Positions 1 to 11,866 of a stretch of 64,000 nt of DNA are shown here, in pieces. The translations under genes and the position numbers were made by a program. The stretch is taken from positions 337,032 to 401,031 of the forward strand of contig JBOGBH010000052.1 of assembly GCA_051656125.1 (NCBI GenBank), given 5' to 3'. The DNA is from CAMREV01 sp051656125. GTDB lineage: Bacteria > Bacillota_I > Bacilli_A > Mycoplasmatales > Mycoplasmoidaceae. Position 1 is the first letter of the stretch, and the number at the start of each line of letters is the position of its first letter. The notes below the pieces were generated by a model that saw only the letters and a program-made list of their open reading frames with translations, ran no database searches and was not told where the DNA came from.

Positions 1-3000
1 ACTTTTTCTTTTTCAGTTCTTAGTTTTGTATTAATAGAATTAGTTTCAACATAGAATGCTTCAATTTCTTCTTTTATATCTTTTTCAGATTGGTAAAGCT
101 CTTGAATTCTATCAAATGATAAATTTCAAACTTCTTCACTACTTCTACTTAATAATCTTAATTCTTCAGATTGACATAATAATATATCTTCAAGTGAAGC
201 TAATTTTTTATTGTTTGCCATTCAAGAATCATAGATTCTTTTAATTTCATACATTGAAGTATCATTATCCATTCTTAATTGTTCAACTTTTTCAATTAAT
301 GGTTTGAATTTAGGATTTTCTTCTGGAAGTAAATTAATTTCTTCATTAATTTCATATAAGTTGTTGTTAATATCAACTACAAAGTTATTAACTTCTTCTT
401 TTAATTGGTTAATTTCTTGGGCATTATTTTCAGAGAATAAATGAACCTGATTAATAATATCAGTCATTTCATTATATAGAGATGAAATTTTTTCTTCAAT
501 TTCAGAAGATATCTTAGCAACTTTAGTATCAATGTCAGCTATGACTCTTTCTTCTGAGCTGTAAATCTCTGATAAAACTTTTTCTTCGCTACTATTAATT
601 TCTTTTAATAAATCATTATTAATTAAATCAATTTTGCTATGAATTTTTTCTTTTTCATGAGTTAATTTATTTATGATTTGTTTATTTTCTGAAAAAATAT
701 TTTCAATTTCTTCTTTTATATGTGATTCAGATTCATAAAGTTCTTGAATTCTATCAAATGAAACATTTCAAACTTCTTCACTACTTCTACTTAATAATCT
801 CAATTCTTCAGATTGAGCTAATAATAGATCTTCTAATGAAGCTAATTTTTTATTATTATTTTTTCAAACATTATTGATATTAGAAATTTCATTACTTGTA
901 AGTTCTGAGAACATTTTTAAGTCTTCAATTTCCCCAAGCATTTTTTGGAATCTTGGGTCTTCTTCAGGAAGTTTATTTACTAAGAAATCAATTTCAGATA
1001 TTTTTGAATCAACTGTCATCAAGCTTAATCTAGTGAAACTATCTAAATTAGTTATTTCATCAATCAATTCATTTTGTCCATCATTTAATTCACTAATGAT
1101 GCTAAGCATTTCTTGGTAAAGAAGATCAATTTTCATTGAAGTATCATTTTTAACATCTTCAATTTTCTTATCAGTTTCAGCTAAAATATTTTGTTCAACA
1201 TCAGTTATGATATCTTTAATTTCTTTTTTGTCGTCTTCAACTTTATCTAAGATTTTAATTTCAGATTGAGCTAAAATTTCTTTTAATTCATTAGCTTTTT
1301 CACTTATAGCTTGTTTATTTTTAGAAGATTCAGTGATTATTCTATTTTTGATTGCTTTGTTTTCATTATAAATTTGTTCAATTTCTTCTTTTATTTGAGA
1401 TTCAGAAGCATGAAGTTCATGAATCATATCATAAGAATCAACTAAGTTTCCTTCAGTATATTCTCCTAATGCAAGAATTTCTTGTCCTTGTTTATCTAAT
1501 TTAGATTTTAATACATTGATTTTCTTATTGTTATTTTTAATTGTTTGGAATTGTTCTTGCATTTGATCAACTGAAACTTCTGAGTATTCAAATAATGTTT
1601 GAATGTCTTCATATATTGCTTCAAATTTTTCATTATGATCAGGAATTAATTTAATTAAATTTTCTAATGCAGCAATCTCATCTTTATTACTTTGAATTTT
1701 GTTAGCAAAAGATATTTCCACATCAGATATTTTTTCTAGTGTTGAAATATTTTCATAATGAATATTTGATATTTGTTCAATTAAATCAAAGTTTACTTGC
1801 ATTAATTTATCATCAAATTTTGCCTCTGATGTAACAATTTTAGAATCCATAACATTTTCTTGATCAGCAATTTTTCTATCAATTTCAGATGTTAAATTAA
1901 TTAGTCTTTCATTTAATTTTTCTTTACCTGCTTCAATTTCAGCTTTTAAACCTTTATTTTCAGTGTAAATTTTTTCTATTTCTTCCTTAATATTTTTTTC
2001 TGAATTAAATAATTCATGAATTCTATCAAATGAAGTTGAAATAGCACTATCGCTACTTGAAGCAATGAATTGAATTTCTTCAGATTGAGCTATTAATATT
2101 TTCTTTAAAGATTTACTTCTTTCAACATTTTTATTTAGTTCTTCTTGTAACTTCATAATGTAGTCAGATTGTTCTTTATTTTCCATGCTTAATTGAGCAA
2201 TAGAATCTACAATTTCAATATAAATAGGGTTGTCTTTAGAAATTCCTCCTCTATTTTTTAATTCTTCTATTTCAAGCTGTAAGTAATCAAAAGTTTTTAA
2301 AGTATCTGTTTCAATAATCGAAATTTGACGGTTAAGGTCTTGGTTGCTTTCATTTAATTCATTAATTAAATTCATAACTTCATTATGAAGAGTAATTAAT
2401 TTAGTGTCAATGTTCGTATTTATTTCATCAAATTTTGAATCAGTCATTGAAAGTATGTTAGATTCAGTTGTAGAAATTTTGTTTTCTAATTCTTCATTCA
2501 ATATTTTAATCTTATTATCTAAATTTTGTTTTTCTTCTAATAGTTTTTGTTCTAATTTACTATTTATTGCATTAATTGCAAGAATTTCATTTTTAATAGA
2601 ATTTTCACTTTTATAAAGTTCTTCAGTTTTGCTAAATAAATCACTAAAATTCATTTCAGAGTCATTTGCTAATGATAATATTTCCTCAGATTTATTTTCT
2701 AGCATTACTTCTAATCTTTGAATTTTTTCATTGTTCATTCTTCATGATTCAATGCAATCTCTTACTTCATTAGTAGTATGAATTGTAGAGTCTTTAATTT
2801 CTCTTATAGTTTCAAAAAGTCTAGAAAATTTTTCATCATGCTCAGGGTCTAAGTGAGTAAAATGTTCTAATTCTGCAATTTTTGAATTAACTTCAAAAAG
2901 ATTTAATGAAACGCCTTCATTAACAATTGATATTTCTTCAAAAGATGATTGATTCTCTTTTTTCAGTTCATCTATCATATTAATTGTTTCTTCGTAAAGC

Positions 3001-6000
3001 TTGATCATTTTGTTATCAGTTTTTTCTGTAACCTTAGTATCTAAATCAAGAATCATTGTATCGATGTTTGTTGATACATCTTCAATTTTGCTTTCTAAAT
3101 TATTTTTCTCTTCTTGTAATTTGTTTTCTAAAATACTGTTGCTTTTTAAGATTTTCTTAATTTGATTTTTGATTTTATTTTCATTTTCATATAAAACATT
3201 TATTCTATCAAATGAATCATCAAAAGCTTCCCCAGTTAATGATCTAAGGCTTTGAATTTCATTTGCTTGATTGCTTAAAACTTCTTCAAGAATTTCTAAT
3301 TTTTTATTGTTATCATTTCAAGAAGTATAAATATCTTCAATTTTAGAAATTGCTTCGATGTTAAAAGATTTCATTTCATTTACTCTATCAACTAAGTCAT
3401 CAACTCTTTCGTCTTTAACTTTATCAATTATAGTGTTATCAATTAAATCTTGTAGTTCATCAATTCTTTTACTTGATGCTTTTAATTTATTTGAAAGATA
3501 TTCATTTGTTTCTTCAATTTCAACTTTTGTGTTTTGATTTTCAAATTGAATATTAGAAACTAATTCTAAAGTTTCTTGGTATAAAGCTTGAAGTTTTTCA
3601 TCAGTTTCTTTTTGAATTTTGTCATCTAAATTATCTAAGTTGCTTAAGATATTATTAATTTCAGTGTTTACAACTTCCATTTTATTTTCTAAAATTGAAG
3701 AATTTGAATCTAGTTGAGATTCAAGAGTAATTATTTTTTCAGTAATTTCACCAGATGTTTTTTCTATATGAGCAATAGATTCACCAGTTAAGTGATCTAG
3801 ATCATATTGAATTTTTTCGTCAAATGAATCAATTAGTGAATGGAAGTCAGTATAAAGGTTATTGATTTTTTCATCAATAGCTTCTTTTTCTTTTTCTAAA
3901 GTTTTTTCAATTACCTCATTGTTTGCTCTAATAGTAGTTAATTCTGTTTTGAATTCTTCACTTTTAGCTTTTAATTCATCAATTTGTTTTAATGAAGTAG
4001 AGATGTCAGTGTAGTCTGTACTTGATGAAATTTTATTAATTTCTTTTGTATTGTTTAAGATTTTTTCTTTTAATGATTCAATTTTTTCATTATTTTCGTC
4101 TCACATTAAATGAGTTTTTTTAATATCTTTTTTGTGTTTTTCAAAAGTAGCATAAATATTTTCAAAATTATTGCTATTTTCATCATAGATAGCAAATTGA
4201 TCACTAGAAATTTGTCCTAATTGTTCATTGAAAGAATTGAATTTAGATTCAACAGACATAAATAAATCTTCAAATCTTCTTTGAGATTGAATCATTTCAT
4301 CTATTATGTCAGATGTAATTTTATTCATTTCCTCCATTGATTTAGAAAGGTTTGTGTTTCATTCAGCAATTGAATCTTTATTTTTGTCATAAAATTCATC
4401 TTTTACTTCTGTAACTTTGTCTAAAAACTCTTTTCTTAGTTTTGAATATTTGTTCTCATTTTCAGAATTAGCTTCTTCAATAGATGATAAAATAAGTCTT
4501 TCACTTCTAGCAGAAGACTCAGCTATTTTATAATCAATTTCATTATCTCTATCATGTATAATACCTAAAATATTATTTTCTAGATCATATAGTTTAGCAT
4601 TAATTTCATAGTTGATTTGTTCTACTCTCTCATAGATCATATCTAATTTAGATTCATCTATTCTTACAACTCTTCTGCTATTATTTTTATAATTTTCCAT
4701 TTCATCACCTTCTATCTCATCCCATTCATCTCAAGGAATTTCCTCTATATAATTTTGGTTATTGTTGTTTGCTACATTCTTTCTTTGAACATTTATGTTT
4801 TGATTATTATTATTTATTAATTCTTTTAATCTATTTATTTCTTCAATGTAATGTTGATTATCTTCAACATTATTTTTATCTTTTAATATATCTTTTAATC
4901 TTTCAATTTCAAGATAATATTTATCATTGTTATTATCATTTTTTTGCTTAATTAATTCTTTCAATGAATTTATTTCATCTAAGTAATGATTATTTGAATT
5001 TTTACTAAGCAACTGCAATTCATGTCGAAATTTATCATTATTAACACCAACGATATCATTTAAATTAAATAGCATTTCTTTTATATGGCCTATTTGACTA
5101 TTAATGTAAGCTAGTTGATCTTGAGATTGAGCATTAATTTCATGTGTCTCATTTAGTATGTGAGTTGTAGTTTTGTAATCATTTTCCAGTAGTTCTTCCC
5201 TAAGCTGGGTGGCAACGTTCATAATCTCACTTAAATTTTCATTGTTGCTATGTAATAGTTCATCTCTTAAATTAACAAGTAAGTCATTGTATATCATTGA
5301 ACTTTCATCAACTTTATTTAATATAGTGTGATCCATATTAATTGCATCTTCGTTAGAAAAATGAATTCTATTTTCTAATTCATCAAGTCTGTTATGAAGT
5401 TCAGCTGTCTTGTATTCTGTATTTTCAATAATATTGTCATTACTATATAATAACTCATCTCTTAAATTATAAAGTGAATCATCTTGCTTATTTTCTAAAT
5501 TATCAAGTCTATTATGAAGTTCAGCTGTTCTGTATTCTGTATTTTCAATAATATTGTCATTACTATACAATAACTCATCTCTTAAATTATAAAGTGAATC
5601 TTCTTGTCTAATAGCATTTTCTTCAACTTTATCTAATATAGCATAATCCATAGAAACTAAGTCTTGGTTTGAATTATCCACTTTATTTTCTAAAGTGCTA
5701 ATTTTATTATTTAATGTAGAACTTAGAAAGTTAGTAGTTTTAATTGTACTATCCTTCAATGATTGTTCTATAGTGTTAATGTAGTTAAATAAGTTTTGAG
5801 TGTTATCATCATTTACTTTTGTAATTTCATCATATAAGAATTGACAGTCATATGCATTTGCATTCATGTTAATAGCTTCATATAATGAATTTTGGCTCGC
5901 ATAAATTTCTTCTCTTAAAGCACTTAAAGAATCATAAAAATTTTTATCTAGAGCTTTGTTACCGCCAACAGAATTAGATATATTGTTTTGTAAATAATTT

Positions 6001-6443
6001 AAAGCACTATATAATTGATCAGCATTTTTATTGTTAGTATCAATAATTGTTCCCATTGGGTAACCAGTAGTATTATTGTTGGCAATATTATTAATTGCAT
6101 TCCTATTTGTAGAAATCTCATTTTTTAAAATTGCTATTTGGTTAATTAAATCATCTAATTGATTATTTCCTACTAAATTAGTTTTTTGAAATACAGGTTG
6201 AGTAACTATTGGAGGGATGTATGTTTGTGGAGAAGTAAAAGAATGGCTTGAACCAGAATTAGAGTTAATAATATTATTTTTTATATCCATTAGTTGATGC
6301 GAAATTTTACCTTCTACATCTGTAATTAGATTAAAAAGTTGTTGATTACCACTATTACTTACTTCAGCAATTTTATTAAAAATTAAATCAATATCGTTTG
6401 CATTAGAGTCATAATTATTATTATTTTGTCTTTTTTTAGCCAC
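1..6443 (-). CDS. Giant coiled-coil repeat protein, C-terminus beyond window edge
   Basis: A single open frame runs from a GTG start at 6443, with an AAAGGG-type ribosome site just upstream, to the left edge: at least 2147 residues. I followed the frame across every apparent break; all interruptions are TGA (Trp) and I found no TAA or TAG. Residues 1-570 are rich in Asn, Gln and Ser and contain a nearly exact 40-residue tandem duplication (about 280-360). The rest is acidic heptad-like sequence with repeats of about 200 residues; each has a core like RIxELYxSExxIKEEIE, and most also have a Pro-x-x-x-x-[+]F segment. There is no signal peptide or membrane segment, so it should be cytoplasmic. 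Long coiled-coil proteins of this size build the attachment-organelle cytoskeleton in the M. pneumoniae group (HMW2 type). A similar role here is inferred from architecture only. Confidence 0.85.
60..3320 (-). repeat. About six degenerate units of 190-225 residues in the coiled-coil region
   Basis: A segment encoding FDRIxELYxSExxIKEEIE recurs near 62-120, 704-760, 1385-1440, 1985-2035, 2585-2640 and 3165-3215. Spacings are 642, about 675, 597, 606 and 576 bp, all multiples of three. The first two copies, with flanks around 60-210 and 702-852, are the most alike in DNA. Older copies are recognisable mainly at the protein level. Confidence 0.75.
5371..5607 (-). repeat. Two near-identical 120-bp tandem repeats inside the giant protein gene
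   Basis: The stretches 5371-5487 and 5491-5607 match almost base for base with a period of exactly 120 bp, so the protein gains one 40-residue unit (core NLRDELLYSN...TAELHNRLD). A third, diverged copy of the core lies near 5250-5285. The near identity suggests a recent in-frame duplication. Confidence 0.85.
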
Positions 6444-6548
6444 AAATAACCCTTTTGTTATTAAATTTTTTTATAAAATTTACACTATATACACTAATAA
6501 TAATATATTTTTTGCATATTTTAGCATAAAAAATAACAAATTAAAAAT

Positions 6549-6579
6549 AAAAAATGCAACTTTTGAGGTTGCATTTTTT
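6549..6579 (-). terminator. Rho-independent terminator of the S10-spc-alpha operon
   Basis: A 12-bp perfect stem (AAAAAATGCAAC pairing with GTTGCATTTTTT) encloses a 7-nt loop, right at the rplQ stop codon, and a T-rich run follows in the minus direction. It separates the ribosomal operon from the giant coiled-coil gene. Confidence 0.85.
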
Positions 6580-6938
6580 TAAACTAATGATAAAATTGCT
6601 TTTTCAGTATTGTCGCCTTGTCTTCTACCAAGTTTTAATACTCTAGTGTATCCACCATTTCTATCTTTGTATTTTTTGCCTAAATCATTAAATAATTTTT
6701 TTAACAATTCATCGCTAGAAGCATTTTTAGTATCTAATAATATTGCAGCTGCTTGTCTTCTAGATGCAAGAGTATTTTTTTTAGCTAAAGTAATTATTCT
6801 ATCTACATGTTTTCTAGTTTCTTTTGCTTTAGTTAAAGTAGTGATTATTTCTCCATATGCTATAACATCAGAAACTTGTTGTCTAATTACCATTTGTCTT
6901 CAAGCAGTAGTTTTACCCTTTTTATTTATATAAGACAT
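6579..6938 (-). CDS. rplQ: 50S ribosomal protein L17
   Basis: This 119-residue protein is the large-subunit protein L17. The frame extends past an in-frame TGA to the ATG at 6938, giving the conserved start MSYINKKGKTTAWRQ, and it keeps the family's KARE/TRKHVDRIITLAK region and the C-terminal YTRVLKLGRRQGD motif. It is the last gene of the ribosomal operon, follows rpoA as in most bacteria, and ends in a strong terminator. Confidence 0.97.
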
Positions 6939-6944
6939 TTCTAA

Positions 6945-7925
6945 TTACCTTTCTTCTTTAAATGTTAAATTTCTATCTTCAATTTTTTTAACAATTTCTT
7001 TTAAAGATTTTTTACCAAGATTTCTAATTTTTTCAATTTCAAGTCTAGTCATATTAGTGATTTGATGAATTGTTTGAATTCCAGCTCTTTTTAAACAGTT
7101 ATAAGATCTAACAGAAAGGTCTAATTCTTCAATTGGAATTGATAAGAAGTTATTAGTAGATTTTTCTGAATCATCTCTCATTGTATTAAATTCTGATATT
7201 TTTTTATTAATTTCAACTAATGGAGAGTAATGATCAATTAAAATTTTACTTGCTAATGCTACTGCATCTGAAGGTGAAATCGAACCATTTGTAACCACTT
7301 CAATAGTTAATGCATCATTTGTATCACTTTTTGATGTTTTAATTTCTTCAATTGAATAACTAGTTCTAATAATTGGAGAAAAATTCGAATCAATAGCAAT
7401 TATTCCAATTGAATTAATTGATTCTTTGTTTTCTTGAAAAGATTTAAAACCCCTTCCAACAGTTGCATATAAATCCATATTGAACTTTGTTCCCTCATTA
7501 ACATAACAAATGTATAAATCAGGATTTAATATTTTAAATTCAGCTGGACAAACAATATCTTTCGCTGTAACAATACCACCTGTTGATTTTATTTGCATCA
7601 CTGGTCATTTTTCAATTCTAGTATTTTCTAATGCATCCATCGAAGAAACATCTTCTTGAAATTGAATAACTAATTTTTTTAGATTTAAGATTATTTCAGT
7701 AACATCCTCTTTAACACCCTTAATAGCTTGAAACTCATGAGGTACATTAGGAATTTTAATAGCAAAAAGACTTGCACCAATAATATTACCAATTAGTGCC
7801 CTTCTTAAACCATTACCTATTGTATTTCCAAAACCTTTTTCTAATGGTTTAATTGTAAATTTTCCATAATTATCATTTTCTAATAATGTATCAAAATTAA
7901 TTTTGTATTTTAAAAATTTATTCAT
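6945..7925 (-). CDS. rpoA: DNA-directed RNA polymerase subunit alpha
   Basis: RNA polymerase alpha subunit, 326 residues. It scaffolds assembly of the beta subunits, and its C-terminal domain contacts UP elements. The N-terminal domain is recognisable by KFTIKPLEKGFGNTIGNGLRRAL and the C-terminal domain by LDLSVRSYNCLKRAGI and NLGKKSLKEI. One TGA codon (7605-7607, sequence EKWPVMQ) is Trp in the family, so the two apparent fragments are one gene. It lies between rpsK and rplQ, the conserved alpha-operon position. Confidence 0.97.
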
Positions 7926-7948
7926 ATTTTTTTCCTTTTCCTAAGATA

Positions 7949-8317
7949 CTATCTTGGTTTTTTTGGTGGTCTACAACCATTGTGAGGTATTGGAGTAATA
8001 TCTCAAATTTCTGTTATATCTAACCCTGCAGTATTTAAACTTCTAATAGCAGTATCTTTACCACTTCCAGTTCCATTAACTTTTACTATTATTGATTTTA
8101 ATCCTAATGATATTGCATTTTTAGCAGCAGCTTCTGCTGCAATACCTGCAGCATAAGGTGTTGATTTTTTACTATTCTTATAACCAATTGAACCTGAACT
8201 TGATCAAGAAATAGCATTTCCTTGTAAATCAGTTAAAGTTATAATTGTGTTATTTGAAGTAGAATGTATGTGACCAATACCTAAATGTGAAGCTAATTTT
8301 TTTTTCTTTTTTGCCAT
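7949..8317 (-). CDS. rpsK: 30S ribosomal protein S11
   Basis: S11 of the small-subunit platform, 122 residues, starting MAKKKKKLASHLGIGHIH and ending in the family signature PHNGCRPPKKPR. Two TGA codons encode Trp (SAISWSSSG and EIWDITPIPHNG), so the gene is easily missed with the standard code. It lies between rpsM and rpoA with short spacers and a TCTCC-complement ribosome site ahead of the start. Confidence 0.96.
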
Positions 8318-8328
8318 AAATATTTCTC

Positions 8329-8703
8329 CTATTTACTTTCTATTTTCTTATTAGCAACTGTTTTTCTTGGACCTTTTCTAGTTCTAGCATTAGTCTTAGT
8401 TCTTTGACCCCTTACAGGCAAACCTTTTCTATGTCTAATTCCTCTATAAGAACCAATTTCCATTAATCTTTTAATGTCCATTGCTTTGTTTCTTCTTAAA
8501 TCACCTTCAATAACAAAAGCACTAATATGCTTTCTTATTAAACTTAGTTCATCATCTGATAAATCAGCTACTCTTTTATCTAAATCTATTTTACATTCGT
8601 TTAGAATTTTTGTACTTAAAGATTTTCCAATACCATAAATATATGTTAATGATATTACAACTCTTTTATTATTAGGTATGTCTACCCCTAATATACGTGC
8701 CAT
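8329..8703 (-). CDS. rpsM: 30S ribosomal protein S13
   Basis: S13 (124 residues), a head protein of the small subunit that contacts the P-site tRNA and the intersubunit bridge. Family features visible are MARILGVDIPNNKRVVISLTY at the start, IGSYRGIRHRKGLPVRGQRTKTNARTRKG near the end, and a basic C-terminal tail. It lies between rpmJ and rpsK, as in Bacillus and other mollicutes. Confidence 0.97.
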   Translation of the reverse strand: MARILGVDIPNNKRVVISLTYIYGIGKSLSTKILNECKIDLDKRVADLSDDELSLIRKHISAFVIEGDLRRNKAMDIKRLMEIGSYRGIRHRKGLPVRGQRTKTNARTRKGPRKTVANKKIESK

Positions 8704-8712
8704 ATTTTCTCC

Positions 8713-8826
8713 TTATCCTTGTCTTTGTTTATGTTTAGGAGTCTTACAAATAACTTGTATTCTACCTTTTCTTTTTATTAATTTGCAATCTTTGCAAATT
8801 GGTTTAACAGATGCTCTTACTTTCAT
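8713..8826 (-). CDS. rpmJ: 50S ribosomal protein L36
   Basis: L36, only 37 residues: MKVRASVKPICKDCK, then VICKTPKHKQRQG. The Cys-x-x-Cys...Cys...His zinc-ribbon pattern is complete, so this is the zinc-binding form. It lies between infA and rpsM, its normal neighbours. Confidence 0.95.
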   Translation of the reverse strand: MKVRASVKPICKDCKLIKRKGRIQVICKTPKHKQRQG

Positions 8827-8834
8827 TTTATCTC

Positions 8835-9059
8835 CTAAGAAATTCTATATACTATTCGGCCACGTGTTAAGTCATAAGGACTTAACTCAACTTCTACAGT
8901 ATCACCTTTTAAAATTTGAATTCTGTGAATACGAATTTTACCAGATACGTTTGCCATAACACTGATACCATTTTCTAGTAGGACATTAAATTGTCCGCCT
9001 TGTAAAACATCAGTTATAGAACCTTTCATTTTTATTTTTTGCTCTTTTTCAACATTCAC
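8835..9059 (-). CDS. infA: Translation initiation factor IF-1
   Basis: IF-1 (74 residues), a single OB-fold that occupies the ribosomal A site during initiation. Conserved segments seen are GSITDVLQGGQFNVLLENG, HISGKIR-like VSGKIRIHRIQILKGD and VEVELSPYDLTRGRI. It lies between map and rpmJ, with 5 bp between the map stop codon and its start. Confidence 0.97.
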   Translation of the reverse strand: MNVEKEQKIKMKGSITDVLQGGQFNVLLENGISVMANVSGKIRIHRIQILKGDTVEVELSPYDLTRGRIVYRIS

Positions 9060-9064
9060 TATTG

Positions 9065-9823
9065 TTATTCCTTTTCTTCATCTTTAGTTAATATTTCATA
9101 ACCATTTTTTGTAACTAAGATCATGTGCTCTCAATGACATGTTAGTTTTTTATTTTTTGATCTAACCGATCACTTATCTTTTTTATCAATGTAGTAGTCA
9201 CTTGAACCGCTCATAATCATTGGTTCTAAACAAACAATCATTCCTTCTCTTAAAGTGGGGCCAGAATTTCTGACCCCATAATTTAAGATAATTGGATCTT
9301 CATGTAATTTAATGCCACAACCATGGCCACCAAAATCCTGTAGTATATAATATCCTTCATTTTCTACATAAGTTTGAATGGCATTTGATATGTCGCCAAT
9401 TTTATTTCCTGGTTTAATTTGATTTATACCTTCTAATAAAGACTGATAACATACTTTACTTATTTTTTCTGCTTCTTCATTTTCTCCAATGATCAATGTG
9501 AAAGCTGAATCACAAACATAATTATTGTATGTTACTCCAATGTCTAATGAAAGCATATCACCTTTTTTAAGAATATATTCAGATGGGACTCCATGAATGA
9601 CTACATCATTCACTGATAAACATATGTTGCCTTTGAAACCATGATAATCTTTGAAGGTACAAATAGCACCCTTTGACTCAATTATTTCTTTAGCAAACTC
9701 ATCAATTTGATTTAAAGAAATTCCTTCTTTAATATATTTGATAAGTTCTTTTTTAGTGTGCTTTCAAATATCACATGCTTTTTTGATATTAGTAATATCA
9801 AATTCTGATTTTATATAGATCAT
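9065..9823 (-). CDS. map: Methionine aminopeptidase, type I
   Basis: Removes the initiator methionine from nascent proteins; a dinuclear metal enzyme. The full frame is 252 residues from the ATG at 9823 and passes TGA(Trp) codons near both ends. It starts MIYIKSEFDITNIKKACDIW, and the substrate-site His is in SVNDVVIHG. Metal ligands are in LSLDIGVTYNNYVCDSAF, GGHGCGIKLHEDP and CLEPM. Its place after adk and before infA is the standard operon position. Confidence 0.95.
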
Positions 9824-9832
9824 TTATCCTTC

Positions 9833-10474
9833 TTAAAAAAAGATTCTCTTTTCAATATTTTTTACAACTTCTTCTGATTCCATTCCTGAATCCATTTCAA
9901 ATAAACATTCTTTATTTTTATAAAAATCTACTAAAGGAAATGTTGATTCATAATAAGTTTTTAATCTATTTTTAATCGTTTCTGGATTATCATCAGATCT
10001 TTTAACTAGTTTTGTTTTATCTATGTCACATATTCCTTTTTCTTTTGGTGGCATAAAATGTTCATTGTAAATTTTGTTACAAGTAGGGCAAGTCATTCTT
10101 CCAGAAATTCTTTTTATAACAATATCATCAGATATTTTTAAATATATTGCATAATCGACTTTAAAAAATGTGTCTAAAAATTTTGCTTGCTCAACATTTC
10201 TAGGATAACCATCTAAAATAATATTTTTATCATTGTCAATATTTTTTAGTTTATTTTTCAATAATTCATTAGTTATTTCATCTGGAACTAAATCACCTTT
10301 TTCAAGATATGAATTTATTTTTTCAGAAAGCGGGCCTTTGTTGCTTAATTCTTCTCTAAAAATTTCACCTGTAGATAGATGCAAAATATCATGTTTTTTT
10401 ACTAATTTTTCAGCAACAGTTCCTTTACCTGAACCTGGTGCTCCTAAAATAATCATTTTTAAATTTTTAATCAT
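9833..10474 (-). CDS. adk: Adenylate kinase
   Basis: Interconverts ATP + AMP and 2 ADP. The protein is 213 residues long, with the P-loop GAPGSGKGT near the N-terminus, the AMP-site segment LSTGEIFREE and the DGYPRN motif. The long LID carries a zinc-ribbon of the CPTC...C-x-x-D type, in which the fourth ligand is Asp, as is common in Gram-positive adenylate kinases. It lies between secY and map, spaced by 9 bp. Confidence 0.97.
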   Translation of the reverse strand: MIKNLKMIILGAPGSGKGTVAEKLVKKHDILHLSTGEIFREELSNKGPLSEKINSYLEKGDLVPDEITNELLKNKLKNIDNDKNIILDGYPRNVEQAKFLDTFFKVDYAIYLKISDDIVIKRISGRMTCPTCNKIYNEHFMPPKEKGICDIDKTKLVKRSDDNPETIKNRLKTYYESTFPLVDFYKNKECLFEMDSGMESEEVVKNIEKRIFF

Positions 10475-10483
10475 ATAAATTCC

Positions 10484-11866
10484 TTATCATAAATGTGAAA
10501 TAGTTGAATCATCTTCATTTTGTGAATCAATATATTTTTGTTCGATACTTTTTTTACTTTTTGAATATGAGTAATTAGTTTCAGCACTACATAATGCTTG
10601 TCAGAAATCTAATGATCCAGAAACAATAATAATAATACCTGTTCCACCAATGGCAAGTCCACTTGGTAAACCTGTTGTTATGGATAGAATATATGGTATT
10701 GCAGCAATCAATGCAAGAAATGGTGCACCAATACAATTTATTCTAATAAGAACTCTTGAAATATATCTTTCTGTAGTTAGTCCTGCTTTAACACCTGGAA
10801 TATATTTTCCACTCTTTTTAAAATTCTCTGATATTTGTTCAGGATTTAACTGAATATATGAGTAAAAAAATGAGAATAATAAAATAAGAATTACATATAG
10901 TGATAAACCTGTTCAAGAAGTTAAACTAAAGAAATCATTAATAACTTGAGAGACATCTTGGGAAACAAATTCAGCAACTGTTGAAGGAATCGACATTATT
11001 GAAGATGCAAATATAACAGGTATAACACCAGCAGCATTTACTTTAATTGGTAAATAAGCTAAATCTTCTGAAGATGTAGTTAGTGCTTGTCCAATTTGTT
11101 GTATAGGTATTTTTCTAATTGAATTATAGATAAATACTACTCCAAGCAATAGAATAATAAATAATAATATGTATCCAATAAATGATAAATATCCAAGCAG
11201 AACTTGGTTAGGTGAAACCCCTTCAGTTTGAACTAATACAAAAAATACATTTTGAAAGTTAGGAATTAATGAAGAAAGGATACCTGACATTATTAATAGA
11301 GATATTCCATTACCAATACCTTTTTTAGTTATAATATCAGCAATAAATAATGATATTAATGAACCAGCAACAAAACCAATTAACATTTTTAATACTGTGT
11401 ATCATTGTAATGAAGTCAAAGTAGTTTGGCCATCAATCTCAAATCTTCCAGTAGAAATACTTAAACTTAAAATTGCATAACCTTGAGCTAGTGAAAAAAA
11501 GACAGTTAAAATTCTATTAATAATTTCAATCTTTCTTCTACCCTTCTCACCACTTTTAGCTAGTCTTGCTAATGGCTTAATTATATCTGATGATAATAAT
11601 TGAATAATAATTTGAGCAGTAATATAGGGGGATATACCAACAGAAAATATTGATAGTTGTGAAGCGCCACCACCACCTAATAAATTCATAATATCTAATA
11701 AAGTATTTCCTTCAGTTTGAGAATCCTCAATAATTTTCACTCCTGGCATTGCAATTAGAGCACCAAATCTAAAAAAAATTAATAGTGATAATGTTGCAAC
11801 TAATCCTATTCAAACTTTTTTACTTGTAAATACTTTTTTTGATTCCCTAAAAAAATTGCTATTCAT
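10484..11866 (-). CDS. secY: Protein translocase subunit SecY
   Basis: The channel subunit of the Sec translocon. The frame is 460 residues from ATG 11866 to TAA 10484, with TGA Trp codons at 11402, 10913 and 10487 among others. The family's multiple hydrophobic helices are visible. Recognisable segments include MPGVK near the first helix, GISPYITAQIIIQLL (the SecY signature) and the cytosolic loop KIPIQQIGQAL. Its start directly abuts the rplO stop, which implies translational coupling. The C-terminal tail is longer and more charged than usual. Confidence 0.96.

Noticed and set aside
874..2616. Plus-strand frames of 70-80 residues (874-1119, 2404-2616) opposite the giant gene.
   Set aside because: They are Phe/Ser/Leu-rich antisense shadows of the Glu/Lys/Asn-rich coiled coil and have no ribosome sites.
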